DNA of 64,000 nucleotides, taken from the NCBI GenBank assembly GCA_963628435.1, contig CAVGEY010000009.1, positions 1 through 64,000 on the forward strand, written 5' to 3'. Source of the stretch: CAKSQF01 sp963628435 (lineage in GTDB: Bacteria > Bacillota > Clostridia > Oscillospirales > CAG-272). Both the position numbers and the translations under genes were made by a program. The notes below the pieces were generated by a model. That model did not search any database. It was given only the letters and a program-made list of their open reading frames with translations, and was not told the DNA's origin. Positions 35,365-43,908 of this stretch are shown in pieces; positions within the stretch are counted from its first letter, which is position 1; each line of letters starts with the position of its first letter.

Positions 35365-35393
35365 GCACCGAATAATTAAAGGAGAAAATCACA

Positions 35394-37220
35394 ATGCTTA
35401 AAAAGATACTTGCAGTGCTTCTTGCAGCAGTCTGCCTTGTGTCGGTAATTTCCGGCTGTACGTCAACTCCCGAGGAAAAGAAGAAAGAAAAAGACGGCGG
35501 CAGCACCGAACACGAGCCGATAACCATAATGGACGGTCAGCGCGACTATTCCGAACTTATCAAACTCGTAAAAGAAAAATACCCCGAAATAAACATCGAG
35601 ATTATCCCCTACCGCGGCAGAAATATGTCCGCTTATATGAAACAGCAGCTTGAAACCGGTATCATGCCCGATATTTATTCGTCGACACAGGCATGGAGCG
35701 GCGATATACAAAAAGAAAATCTTATCGACCTTACGAAATACTCGGTGTCCGAATCCTATTCAAAGGCACGCCTCGGCGAGTATATGGTTGACGGCGGTGT
35801 CTATCTGCTTCCGTTTGACTATAAAATCACCGGTATAACCTGCAATCAATCGCTCCTCGAACGCAATAATATCGCGGTGCCGACATCTTTCACCGAACTC
35901 TGCGATGTTACGATACCCGCGCTGAATGAAGCGGGCATAAATCTCTGCTATACGCTCTGCGACCTTCCCGGCACCACCTTCCAGTATTTCTTCTCCATAA
36001 CCTCCGCAATGTATATGAATACAACATCGGGCAGAGCATGGAGAGAGAGCTTTACCGATGTTTCGTCGGATACCTACGCATCGGGCGACGCAAATCTTGC
36101 CGCCTGTGTTGATTATGTCCAAAAGTGGATTGACTGCGGAATGCTCAATACCTCTCTCGGCAGAGATTCGTCGACGACTCTCGAGACAAAATTCAAAGAG
36201 GGCAATACCGCTTTCTATATCGGCTCAATCGTTGCCACAGCTCAGAATGACGACGGCACCGGCGATAAGTATTGCCTTATTCCTTTCCTCTCCGAGGACG
36301 GAATGACGAATAGCTATATCACCTCTCCGAACCGCTTCTACGGACTGAATAAGGATCTTGAAAAAGAGGGCAACGAGCAGAAACTCGAGGACGCTCTTAA
36401 AGTTCTCGAAGTTATATCGAGCAATGAGGGCTATGTTGCGCTGAACGGCGAAAATTCGACTAATCTCTGCTCGATAACCGATTTCGAAATTTCCGATGAC
36501 TCCTTCTATAAAGACGCCGTCGCAATGGTGTCGACAGGCCACTCGATGAACCTTGTCTACACGGGCTGGGAAAGCTATATGGTCGGCTACGGCGAATCGA
36601 TTTATAACTGGATTAACGGCGACTGCGGCGGCGCGGATACGCTCGCCCTTCTCGATGACCTTAAACGCGATGTCAAGAAAAAAGGCGTAACCTATTACGC
36701 GACCGTTACCGAAGAGCTTGATACAGTTCAGGCGGCGCAGCTCTGCGGTCAGATGTTTATGGAAGCAACGGGCGCCGCTGCCGCGCTTATCTCCTATAAT
36801 GTCTATAATCCCGAAATTCACGCGCTGATGGAAAACAGCTACGGCGCGAACGGCCATATTCTCCCCGGAAAGCTGACCGAGGAAAATATCACGATATTCC
36901 TGCCGACAGGCTGGTATGATACCCTTCTCACCGCTGAATATACCGGCGAAAGGATAAAGGCGATGGCGGCTGACGGCGCCGATACCCGCGGTACGGGCTA
37001 CCATTATCCTTATGTTTTCCTTACCGCCGACGGAAATGAACTCGAAGATGATAAGACCTATAAAGTCGTAATCTGCGGCTATAATAAACCAGAAAAAGCA
37101 ACTCTCGGACTTGTCGATACCGGCATAGTCGGACTTGACGCTGCGAAAGCCTATCTGAAAAAGGTCGGAGAAGTATCGTCTGAGACTCTCGATAACAGTC
37201 TTGTTCAGGAGATAGATTGA
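35394..37220 (+). CDS. Lipoprotein: extracellular solute-binding domain fused to a 5'-nucleotidase C-terminal-like domain
   Basis: 608 residues with a lipoprotein signal (hydrophobic core then VISGC, Cys 22) and a lysine/glutamate-rich linker. Residues about 45-425 resemble family 1 extracellular solute-binding proteins (LVKEKYPEINIEIIPYR, MPDIYSSTQAW, EGNTAFYIGS). Residues about 445-600 resemble the C-terminal substrate domain of 5'-nucleotidases (YGANGHILPGKLT, LTAEYTGERIKAMA, DKTYKVVICGY) without the metallophosphatase half. No permease is nearby; a sensor kinase follows after 63 bp on the same strand. This suggests a ligand-capture protein that presents something, possibly a nucleotide or sugar, to the kinase. 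That role is inference. Confidence 0.75.
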   Translation: MLKKILAVLLAAVCLVSVISGCTSTPEEKKKEKDGGSTEHEPITIMDGQRDYSELIKLVKEKYPEINIEIIPYRGRNMSAYMKQQLETGIMPDIYSSTQAWSGDIQKENLIDLTKYSVSESYSKARLGEYMVDGGVYLLPFDYKITGITCNQSLLERNNIAVPTSFTELCDVTIPALNEAGINLCYTLCDLPGTTFQYFFSITSAMYMNTTSGRAWRESFTDVSSDTYASGDANLAACVDYVQKWIDCGMLNTSLGRDSSTTLETKFKEGNTAFYIGSIVATAQNDDGTGDKYCLIPFLSEDGMTNSYITSPNRFYGLNKDLEKEGNEQKLEDALKVLEVISSNEGYVALNGENSTNLCSITDFEISDDSFYKDAVAMVSTGHSMNLVYTGWESYMVGYGESIYNWINGDCGGADTLALLDDLKRDVKKKGVTYYATVTEELDTVQAAQLCGQMFMEATGAAAALISYNVYNPEIHALMENSYGANGHILPGKLTEENITIFLPTGWYDTLLTAEYTGERIKAMAADGADTRGTGYHYPYVFLTADGNELEDDKTYKVVICGYNKPEKATLGLVDTGIVGLDAAKAYLKKVGEVSSETLDNSLVQEID

Positions 37221-37283
37221 CAATATTTGTACTCTCTGTCTTTCTGAAAACGGCAATTTCTGATACTCAAAGGAATTTGATTT

Positions 37284-39914
37284 ATGACATCGACGAATCG
37301 GAATATACATAAGCGCGAGAAAAAAGACTATTTGCTGATAGTCGGTACAATCGTTCTGACACTTGCCATTCTTATCGCAAGCTTTTTTATATTCAATCAT
37401 TTCACTGCGGCAAGAATATATGAAGAGTCGGTCTCTCAGCTTAAAGAGGTCGGAGCGCAGGCAGTCGAAAAACTCGGACTGCAGATGGATATCCAGTGGC
37501 TCTATCTCGAAAAAATCGAAACCGAAATAGGCGGCAGCGGAAATCTGACCGTTTCCGAGCTTGCCGAAGTTCTCGCTCACTATCAGACGGATTTGTGTCT
37601 GCCGGGCAAGACTCTGATGTTTCGCGCGATTGACGAGGACGGCTACTACTATACAGGCGACGGAATGCAGGGAACATGGACGGGACTTGATAAGCTGACA
37701 TCGGATGACCGCCAGTGCTTTCTTATCGCCAACTGGCTCGATAATGAGCAGTATATGGCGTTTACCGATATTCCCGAAGGCAGCCTGACAGTTAACGGAA
37801 AGAAAATCACTCATTTTGTCTGCCTGCGTTCAATGACCGATATGAAAAAATATTTCACACTGTCCGCCTACAAAAACAGCACAAACATATATATCGTTGA
37901 TGCCGACGGCTCGATTCTCTTTGATGACGGCAGTCTCGACCTAAGTATTCGGGGTACGAATCTTTTCAAATCTCTTGGCGGTATAATATTCCCTCACAGC
38001 GGCTCGATTGATAAATTTCTTGAAACCGCCGCAGACGAAAAAATAGCCTGTACCGATATCAAAATCGGAGGCAACGGATTTTATATCTTCTATGACAGCT
38101 TGACCGAATATGAATGGGGAATGGTTGTAATTGTTCCGAGTGAACTTGTCGCATCCACCACCTCCGAAATGGTCGATTCTCTGATGGCTGTGTTTGGCAC
38201 GATTTCGCTGATTTTGGCGATTGCCGTACTTGGCGTTTTCTATTTCATATCCAATTTTTATGCAAACAAGAAATTGAATATAGAGCGTGAAAAGAACGAA
38301 ATACGGCTTGAAGCTGCAAACAGCGACCTTATAAAAGCCCGTGAAAGAGCAGAGAAAGCACTCGCGACCGCCGAATCGGCAACAAAGGCGAAGAGCCAGT
38401 TTCTCGCCAATATGTCGCACGATATCAGAACGCCTATGAACGCGATTATCGGTCTGACAAAGCTGATGGAAAACGAAGTCGATGACCACGATAAAATGCT
38501 CTATTATATCGGCAAACTCAGACATTCGGGAAACTATATGCTGGGACTTATCAACGATATTCTCGATATGAGCAAAATCGAGTCCGGAGAGGTGCATCTT
38601 AATTTCGAGCCGGTAAAACTTGCCGAACAGGTCGGACAGCTCGAATCGATTATCCGATCGCAGTGTAACGAGAAAAATCACAAGTTCGCTGTTGTCGTTC
38701 ATAAAATCACTCATGAATATCTTATAGGCGACAGCGTGCGTCTGCGTCAGATATTCATAAATCTGCTCAATAACGCCGTAAAATACACACCCGACGGCGG
38801 AAATATCCGCATGGAGATTTCCGAACTGCCGTGCGATGTCCCGGGCTGTACGACAATTCTTACATCGGTTATCGATAACGGAATCGGAATGAGCGATGTT
38901 TTTGTCAAAAAAATGTTCGAGCCGTTTGCGCGCGCCGAAAGTTCGATTACCAATAAGGTGCAGGGAACCGGACTCGGAATGTCGATAACCAAAAATCTGG
39001 TTGACCTTATGGGCGGCAGCATAACCGTGCAGAGCGAACTCGGAAAGGGAAGCAGATTCGATGTTACGCTCACCTTCGAGATTGATAAATCCGCGGTTGA
39101 TATGTCGAAAATAAAGAGTGCCATTCTCGTGTCCTCCGAAAATATGCTTGTCGATAATGTCAAAGCGGCGTTCAGCACCGAATCGGTCGATCTCCGAATC
39201 GCCGATTCTGTCGATAAAGCGATGTCAATGCTTGATGAACGCGACTGTGAAGCGGTGCTTCTGTCCGGCTATATCAGCGATGAAAAACTTGCCGATGTAG
39301 TGGCGGAACTGCGCGAACACGCCAAAGATGCCGCACTTATATTCTGCTGCGACTATGCTCACCGCGAACATATAAGACAGATACTTACAGACATTAAGAT
39401 TGACGGATTTATATCAAGACCGTTCTTCCTCGAAAATCTCAATATCGCGGTCGATAACGCGAAAGGAAATAAAGCGGTCGATGACGGTGATAAACGTTCC
39501 CCGCTTAAAGGAAAACGCTTCCTCTGCGCCGAGGATAACGAGCTCAATGCCGAAATTCTCGAAGCACTTCTTAAAATGCAGGGTGCGTTCTGCACCATAT
39601 ATCCGACCGGCGTCGAAATTGTCGATGCATTCGCAGATGTGAGAGAGGGCGACTATGACGCGATTCTTATGGACGTGCAGATGCCGAAAATGAACGGAAT
39701 TGACGCAACCGTCGCAATCCGCGGCAGTGATAATCCGCTCGGCAGAACGATTCCGATAATCGCCATGACCGCGAACGCGTTCAGCTCGGATGTTCAGGAA
39801 TGTCTTGAGGCCGGCATGGATGCTCACCTCGCAAAACCCATCGATATTGTCGCACTGGAAAGAATTCTGCATGAAGTTACAAGCGAAATGCGGGGGGGTA
39901 CAACTACCTTATAA
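37284..39914 (+). CDS. Hybrid sensor histidine kinase with two C-terminal receiver domains
   Basis: 876 residues. TM1 at about 15-37, an extracellular Cache-like sensor (about 40-295), TM2 at about 300-325, a coiled coil, HisKA with FLANMSHDIRTPMNAIIG (phospho-His near 379), HATPase with NNAVKYTPDGG, DNGIGM and GTGLGMSI, then two receivers. The first (about 612-725) lacks the phosphoacceptor Asp (LLSGYIS where LxDxxMP is expected) and is a pseudo-receiver. The second (about 742-860) is intact (LMDVQMPKMNG, Asp near 796; MTANAF; KPID). It is paired with the solute-binding lipoprotein. The output must leave through an HPt protein, and one is encoded 2.3 kb away. Confidence 0.92.
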   Translation: MTSTNRNIHKREKKDYLLIVGTIVLTLAILIASFFIFNHFTAARIYEESVSQLKEVGAQAVEKLGLQMDIQWLYLEKIETEIGGSGNLTVSELAEVLAHYQTDLCLPGKTLMFRAIDEDGYYYTGDGMQGTWTGLDKLTSDDRQCFLIANWLDNEQYMAFTDIPEGSLTVNGKKITHFVCLRSMTDMKKYFTLSAYKNSTNIYIVDADGSILFDDGSLDLSIRGTNLFKSLGGIIFPHSGSIDKFLETAADEKIACTDIKIGGNGFYIFYDSLTEYEWGMVVIVPSELVASTTSEMVDSLMAVFGTISLILAIAVLGVFYFISNFYANKKLNIEREKNEIRLEAANSDLIKARERAEKALATAESATKAKSQFLANMSHDIRTPMNAIIGLTKLMENEVDDHDKMLYYIGKLRHSGNYMLGLINDILDMSKIESGEVHLNFEPVKLAEQVGQLESIIRSQCNEKNHKFAVVVHKITHEYLIGDSVRLRQIFINLLNNAVKYTPDGGNIRMEISELPCDVPGCTTILTSVIDNGIGMSDVFVKKMFEPFARAESSITNKVQGTGLGMSITKNLVDLMGGSITVQSELGKGSRFDVTLTFEIDKSAVDMSKIKSAILVSSENMLVDNVKAAFSTESVDLRIADSVDKAMSMLDERDCEAVLLSGYISDEKLADVVAELREHAKDAALIFCCDYAHREHIRQILTDIKIDGFISRPFFLENLNIAVDNAKGNKAVDDGDKRSPLKGKRFLCAEDNELNAEILEALLKMQGAFCTIYPTGVEIVDAFADVREGDYDAILMDVQMPKMNGIDATVAIRGSDNPLGRTIPIIAMTANAFSSDVQECLEAGMDAHLAKPIDIVALERILHEVTSEMRGGTTTL

Positions 39915-39978
39915 GAGGTAATAACGCCCGCTCTTAAAGCGAAATTAAAAAATATATATCCCTGTATGTAAAATAAAA

Positions 39979-40026
39979 TCACGCCGTATAAGACATTTTA
40001 ATGTCTTATACGGCGTGAACTTTTTT
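39979..40026. terminator. Bidirectional terminator between hybrid kinase and HD-GYP genes
   Basis: A 19-bp perfect stem (39979-39997 with 40000-40018) and a 2-nt loop; TTTTTT at 40021 on the plus strand and a T-rich stretch on the minus strand. It lies between converging genes. Confidence 0.93.
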
Positions 40027-40030
40027 GAGC

Positions 40031-41530
40031 TTATTTTTCGTCTGTCGGTGTTAAATGCCCGACCGAGCAAATGTAACTGTCGCCGTTCTCCGGCCATATC
40101 GCCATAATCCGTGCGTGATATTTCGGACGCTCTTCTCCGAGCTTCAGCTCGATGTCCTCTTCAAAATACGGATTTTCTCTTCCGCCTTCTATGAGCTTTT
40201 CGCGTATGATTTTCCAGTATTTTTTCGGCAGAATCGAGTGTTCGCTCTCACTGTCCGAAAATAATGTCTTTTTGACGGTGGTTCCGTCAACCTGCTGACC
40301 GAAAAATGTCGCGCGGTGAAGCGATGTGTCATATTCGAATTTGATTCCGCCGCAGCATTCCATAAAGAAGTTCTTTTTCAGATGTTCAAGCTCTATAAGT
40401 CCCTGAAGATGGCTCTCGTAGGGTAGGTTGTTCGCTTTCAGAGCCTCATCGGCAACAAGCGCCGCGTTTTCGCTGAAATCATAGCGGTTTCCGCTCTCTT
40501 TGAGCGATTCGAGCGAATCCGAAACGGCATTGAACGCTTCGATAAGCAGCGGATTGAACGCTCCGCATTCACCGCCGGTTATCATCATAACCGCCTTTTC
40601 GTGCGAAAAGGCTTTCTTGTAGCATCTCTCGCTCGTCAGCGCATCATATATATCGGCAAGCGAAACAACCTGTGCCGCTATCGGAATACTGTCGCCCGAA
40701 AGTCCGTCGGGATAGCCTTTTCCGTCGTACTTTTCATGATGCCAGCGGCATATACTGCGAGCGGTCTTTATGAAGCTGCTGTTCTGATCGAGTTCGGCAC
40801 TTGCGAGGATTTTGTCGCCCTCGACTGTGTGCGCTTTCATGATTTCCCATTCATCGGCGGTCAGTTTTCCGGGTTTGTTGAGTATTTCTTCGGGAACCTT
40901 GATTTTGCCGATGTCGTGAAGTGCCGAAAGGGTGGTGATAAGCGATATGTCCGATTTCGTAAGACGGTATTTGTCTGTTCTCTGCGACAGCTCTGTGAGC
41001 AGCATGTTCGTTATCGCCTGAACATTCAGCGTGTGGCTGCCCGATTCGTGATTTCTCGTTTCGATGATGTCGCTGAAAATGTTAATCATCGAACTCGAAA
41101 TCTTTTCGCGTTCGTAAACCTGATTTTCGACCATGTGGACAAGCTGCTTCTGCTTGGAGTACATGAGAAGTGTGTTTTCGACCCGCCGCTGAACGATTAC
41201 CGTGTAAAACGGCCTGCTGATGTAATCGACAACTCCGAGTGAAAACGCTTTCGCGATAAGTTCGGGATTGTCCTCCGCCGAGATTATCATAACCGGGATG
41301 TCGTTTATCCATTTGCGTACGTTCATCGTGTGAAGAACATCGAAACCGTTCATGTTCGGCATATTCAGGTCAAGAAGCATAAGATCGGCATTTTCTCCGG
41401 CGTCAAGCATTTCGATTACCTCAACGCCGTCACACGCATAGACAAAATCGTACTTGTCCCCCAGCATAACCGTAAGCATATCGCGGTTTATCTGTGCATC
41501 GTCGGCTATCAGAATTTTGCTCTTGCTCAT
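40031..41530 (-). CDS. Response regulator with HD-GYP phosphodiesterase output
   Basis: 499 residues. The receiver (1-120) has acidic pocket DD10-11, phospho-Asp 54 in LLDLNMPNMNG and a ...ISRPF lysine-position variant (RPF in place of KPF). The HD-GYP domain (about 145-340) keeps ALHDIGKIKVP near 203 and HHEKYDGKGYPDGL near 265, the metal and GYP motifs expected of a working c-di-GMP phosphodiesterase. The C-terminal 130 residues (from about 370) are not recognised. The gene is 34 bp downstream of the 7TM hybrid kinase on the same strand, making a kinase-regulator pair. Phosphorylation would presumably change c-di-GMP breakdown. Confidence 0.94.
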   Translation of the reverse strand: MSKSKILIADDAQINRDMLTVMLGDKYDFVYACDGVEVIEMLDAGENADLMLLDLNMPNMNGFDVLHTMNVRKWINDIPVMIISAEDNPELIAKAFSLGVVDYISRPFYTVIVQRRVENTLLMYSKQKQLVHMVENQVYEREKISSSMINIFSDIIETRNHESGSHTLNVQAITNMLLTELSQRTDKYRLTKSDISLITTLSALHDIGKIKVPEEILNKPGKLTADEWEIMKAHTVEGDKILASAELDQNSSFIKTARSICRWHHEKYDGKGYPDGLSGDSIPIAAQVVSLADIYDALTSERCYKKAFSHEKAVMMITGGECGAFNPLLIEAFNAVSDSLESLKESGNRYDFSENAALVADEALKANNLPYESHLQGLIELEHLKKNFFMECCGGIKFEYDTSLHRATFFGQQVDGTTVKKTLFSDSESEHSILPKKYWKIIREKLIEGGRENPYFEEDIELKLGEERPKYHARIMAIWPENGDSYICSVGHLTPTDEK

Positions 41531-41564
41531 TTGAATTTACCTCTGCAATCTTGTTTGCTTTTTT

Positions 41565-43496
41565 TTATGATTGTTGCGTGAGCTGCTGATTTTTCGAATA
41601 TTTTGCGAGTACCGCGTAAATCTTTTCGGCATCTACCGGCTTTGAAAGATGGTCGTTCATACCAGCCTCAAGCGTGTGTTTGCGCTCTTCGTCGAATGCG
41701 TCTGCCGTCATTGCGATAATCGGAATTTCGGCGGCATCATCGCGTTCAAGCGAGCGTATCTTCCTTGTCGCCTCGATTCCGTCGACAATCGGCATGCGTA
41801 TGTCCATAAGAATCGCGTCAAAATCGCCGGGCTGTGACGAGGCGAAAGTATCAACCGTCTCCTGTCCGTTCGATGCGGTTGTTACCTTGCATCCCGCTTT
41901 TTCGAGAATAAGTTTTGCAACGTATGTATTAAGTTCGTTGTCCTCCGCAAGCAGAATTTTCATTCCGCCGAGATTGTATTCGGTCCGGTCAATCGTCTTT
42001 CGATAGCCCGATGAGCCGTCGTCATTCGACAAAATGTCCACATAGAAAGTCACCTTGAATTCTGTTCCTTCGCCGAGCTTGCTCTTTACGGTGATTTCGC
42101 CGCCCATGGCCGATACAAGTCTTTTTACAATCGGCAGACCGAGGCCGGTACCGCCGACATTGCTGTTGAGCGCCGAATGTTCGCGTGCGAACGGTTCGTA
42201 CAGATGCTCCAGAAATTCCTCGCTCATTCCGATTCCGTTGTCGCGTACTATGAAAAGAATTTTCAGCTTGTTGTTTGTAACTTCGAGATTGTCAACCTCA
42301 AACCAGACATCTCCCCCTTCTGGAGTGAATTTTGCCGCATTTGAAAGGAGATTGAAGAAAATCTGGTTGAAACGCACTTTGTCCACGCCGATGGTATATT
42401 GACCGGGACGCAGTTCCTTGTGAAAATTAAGGTGTTTTGCATCCATAAGCGGCTGAACAACCGTATCGATTGTGTCGAGGAATTCCGCTCTGGTAAAAGC
42501 ATCTTTGTGAAGTTCAAACTCGCCGCTTTCGATTTTGCTCATGTCGAGGATGTCATTTATAAGCCCGAGAAGGAAATTGCCCGAAATGTTGATCTTGTCA
42601 AGGTAACCGTGTATGACATTTACATCGGTCTCATTTTGCGCCATCTTAGTGAGATTTATAATCGCGTTCATCGGAGTGCGGATGTCGTGGCTCATATTCG
42701 ACAGGAATGCGGTCTTGACTTCGCTTGCCTCTTTTGCGGCGGCAGATGCCTCCTCGGCGGCTTTGAGCGATTTTGCTATCGCTTCCTGATGTTCGAGATG
42801 CTGACGGTCGTTTTCCTTTGCCGCCATAAAGAAATATGCCAGCAGAGCAACGATAACCGAGACAAACGGTTGGAACGGATAAATCTGATAAACGGGAATG
42901 ATAATGTTGTTGACTCCCGCCGCAATCAGCGGAACCAGTGAAATGACGCACGACTGCAGAACATACGGCTCCCTTTTCAGTTCTTTGCGTATGAAAATGA
43001 CAATCGCGTATATAAGCGGCAGAATATAGTAGAAATAGTTCAGGTAGCTGTAATATGTAAAGAGTGATCCGCGAACATACATTCCGGTATCGTCAAGCGA
43101 CCAGATAAGACCGGTAAACGGCGTTGTTAACGCCAAAATAAGCAGAATCGCAAGCGGAATATATTCCGCCCATTTTAATTTAGCTCTGAATGTCGAGCCG
43201 ACGAATGACCGTACAAACTGATGCCAGAAAAACGGCATAAGAACGTAGACGATGTAAAATAAAAAGGCTACGATTTCGAATGGTATTCCGTGAAGCGACT
43301 CGGTGAGATGGCAGGTGATAAACGCCGCGTCAAGTGTCACATAGCACGCGGTTATAAATACAAAACTGCGGCAGCGGTTAAGCGCCAATTTGTTTTTGAT
43401 CATCAAATTTGTCCTGATGAAAATTATCAGCAGAATAATAAGCATGAAAAATGTGTTGGTTAAATAAGATCCGAGTTCCGAGCTGATAGAAACCAC
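41565..43496 (-). CDS. Hybrid histidine kinase with multi-TM (7TM-like) sensor and receiver
   Basis: 643 residues. About seven TM helices (10-235) include the loop SLDDTGMYVRGSLFTYY at about 132-148, matching the motif of the nearby GGDEF and EAL proteins. Then come a coiled coil, HisKA with FLSNMSHDIRTPMNAI (His near 268), HATPase with NAAKFTPEGG, DNGIGM and GTGLGLPI, and a receiver (about 515-635) with LMDIRMPIVDG (Asp near 563) and KPVD. The sensor resembles the HisKA_7TM class. The start is uncertain: GTG at 43496 is used but the SD-like GAAGGG is only 2-3 nt away. It is followed by the HD-GYP regulator. Confidence 0.9.
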   Translation of the reverse strand: MVSISSELGSYLTNTFFMLIILLIIFIRTNLMIKNKLALNRCRSFVFITACYVTLDAAFITCHLTESLHGIPFEIVAFLFYIVYVLMPFFWHQFVRSFVGSTFRAKLKWAEYIPLAILLILALTTPFTGLIWSLDDTGMYVRGSLFTYYSYLNYFYYILPLIYAIVIFIRKELKREPYVLQSCVISLVPLIAAGVNNIIIPVYQIYPFQPFVSVIVALLAYFFMAAKENDRQHLEHQEAIAKSLKAAEEASAAAKEASEVKTAFLSNMSHDIRTPMNAIINLTKMAQNETDVNVIHGYLDKINISGNFLLGLINDILDMSKIESGEFELHKDAFTRAEFLDTIDTVVQPLMDAKHLNFHKELRPGQYTIGVDKVRFNQIFFNLLSNAAKFTPEGGDVWFEVDNLEVTNNKLKILFIVRDNGIGMSEEFLEHLYEPFAREHSALNSNVGGTGLGLPIVKRLVSAMGGEITVKSKLGEGTEFKVTFYVDILSNDDGSSGYRKTIDRTEYNLGGMKILLAEDNELNTYVAKLILEKAGCKVTTASNGQETVDTFASSQPGDFDAILMDIRMPIVDGIEATRKIRSLERDDAAEIPIIAMTADAFDEERKHTLEAGMNDHLSKPVDAEKIYAVLAKYSKNQQLTQQS

Positions 43497-43552
43497 ATCC
43501 CTTCATAATCAGATGCGAAATTGCACAATACAATGACGTTTGTTCACCGTTG

Positions 43553-43581
43553 ATTATACAATAATTACAAAATAATATCAA
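43553..43581 (-). promoter_or_regulatory. Promoter of the 7TM kinase-HD-GYP operon
   Basis: On the minus strand TTGATA (43581-43576), 17-bp spacer, TATAAT (43558-43553), about 60 bp before the kinase start. Confidence 0.75.
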
Positions 43582-43602
43582 GAATTATTACCGTTTTATT
43601 TC

Positions 43603-43625
43603 AATGTTAAAAAAAAATTAACATT
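43603..43625. promoter_or_regulatory. 8-bp inverted repeat with A-tract spacer
   Basis: AATGTTAA, seven A, TTAACATT. It lies between the two divergent promoters of the 43.5-43.9 kb intergenic region and looks operator-like; no regulator can be named. The rest of 43497-43908 holds promoters and a leader but no gene. Confidence 0.35.
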
Positions 43626-43723
43626 TGTAATGCTCTGTAGACACATTGCGTCGAATAAAATTCGGCATTTCGGGAAAAAATATGTATAATTCGGTTATGA
43701 GCCCGTTTTTTTCGCTTCGCGTG

Positions 43724-43751
43724 TTGACTTTTTTTTCTCTCGGTGTATAAT
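43724..43751 (+). promoter_or_regulatory. Promoter of the fucose-isomerase-like gene
   Basis: TTGACT at 43724-43729, 16-bp T-rich spacer, TATAAT at 43746-43751. Confidence 0.78.
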
Positions 43752-43803
43752 ATATGTAATATGATGAAAAGTTCGGCTGCCTGTGTTCGCCGTTTCGACA
43801 TTT

Positions 43804-43902
43804 CCGCCAAAGGCGGTATCGCCTGCAGGCCCGTGACAGTCCGGACTTAAAATAAAATTATACAAACCGAAAGATGTGCGGCAAACGCCGCCGATAAGGA
43901 GG
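43804..43902 (+). other. Structured 5' leader of the fucose-isomerase-like gene
   Basis: The leader is about 150 nt and GC-richer than other intergenic DNA. Hairpins: CCGCC-AAA-GGCGG (43804-43816), palindromes CCTGCAGG and GTCCGGAC, and GCGGC-AAAC-GCCGC (43878-43891) just 4 nt before the SD AAGGAGG (43896-43902). The last hairpin could control SD access. It matches no riboswitch class I can identify. Confidence 0.4.
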
Positions 43903-43908
43903 AAAACA

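Noticed and set aside
36225..37814. 529-codon minus-strand open frame over the end of the lipoprotein gene and start of the kinase gene
   Set aside because: It spans two plus-strand genes with a lipobox and kinase motifs; no support of its own.
43797..43860. Possible cobalamin-type riboswitch in the fucose-isomerase leader
   Set aside because: The GTCCGGAC block recalls part of the element in reverse, but the B12 box and other conserved parts are absent on both strands.
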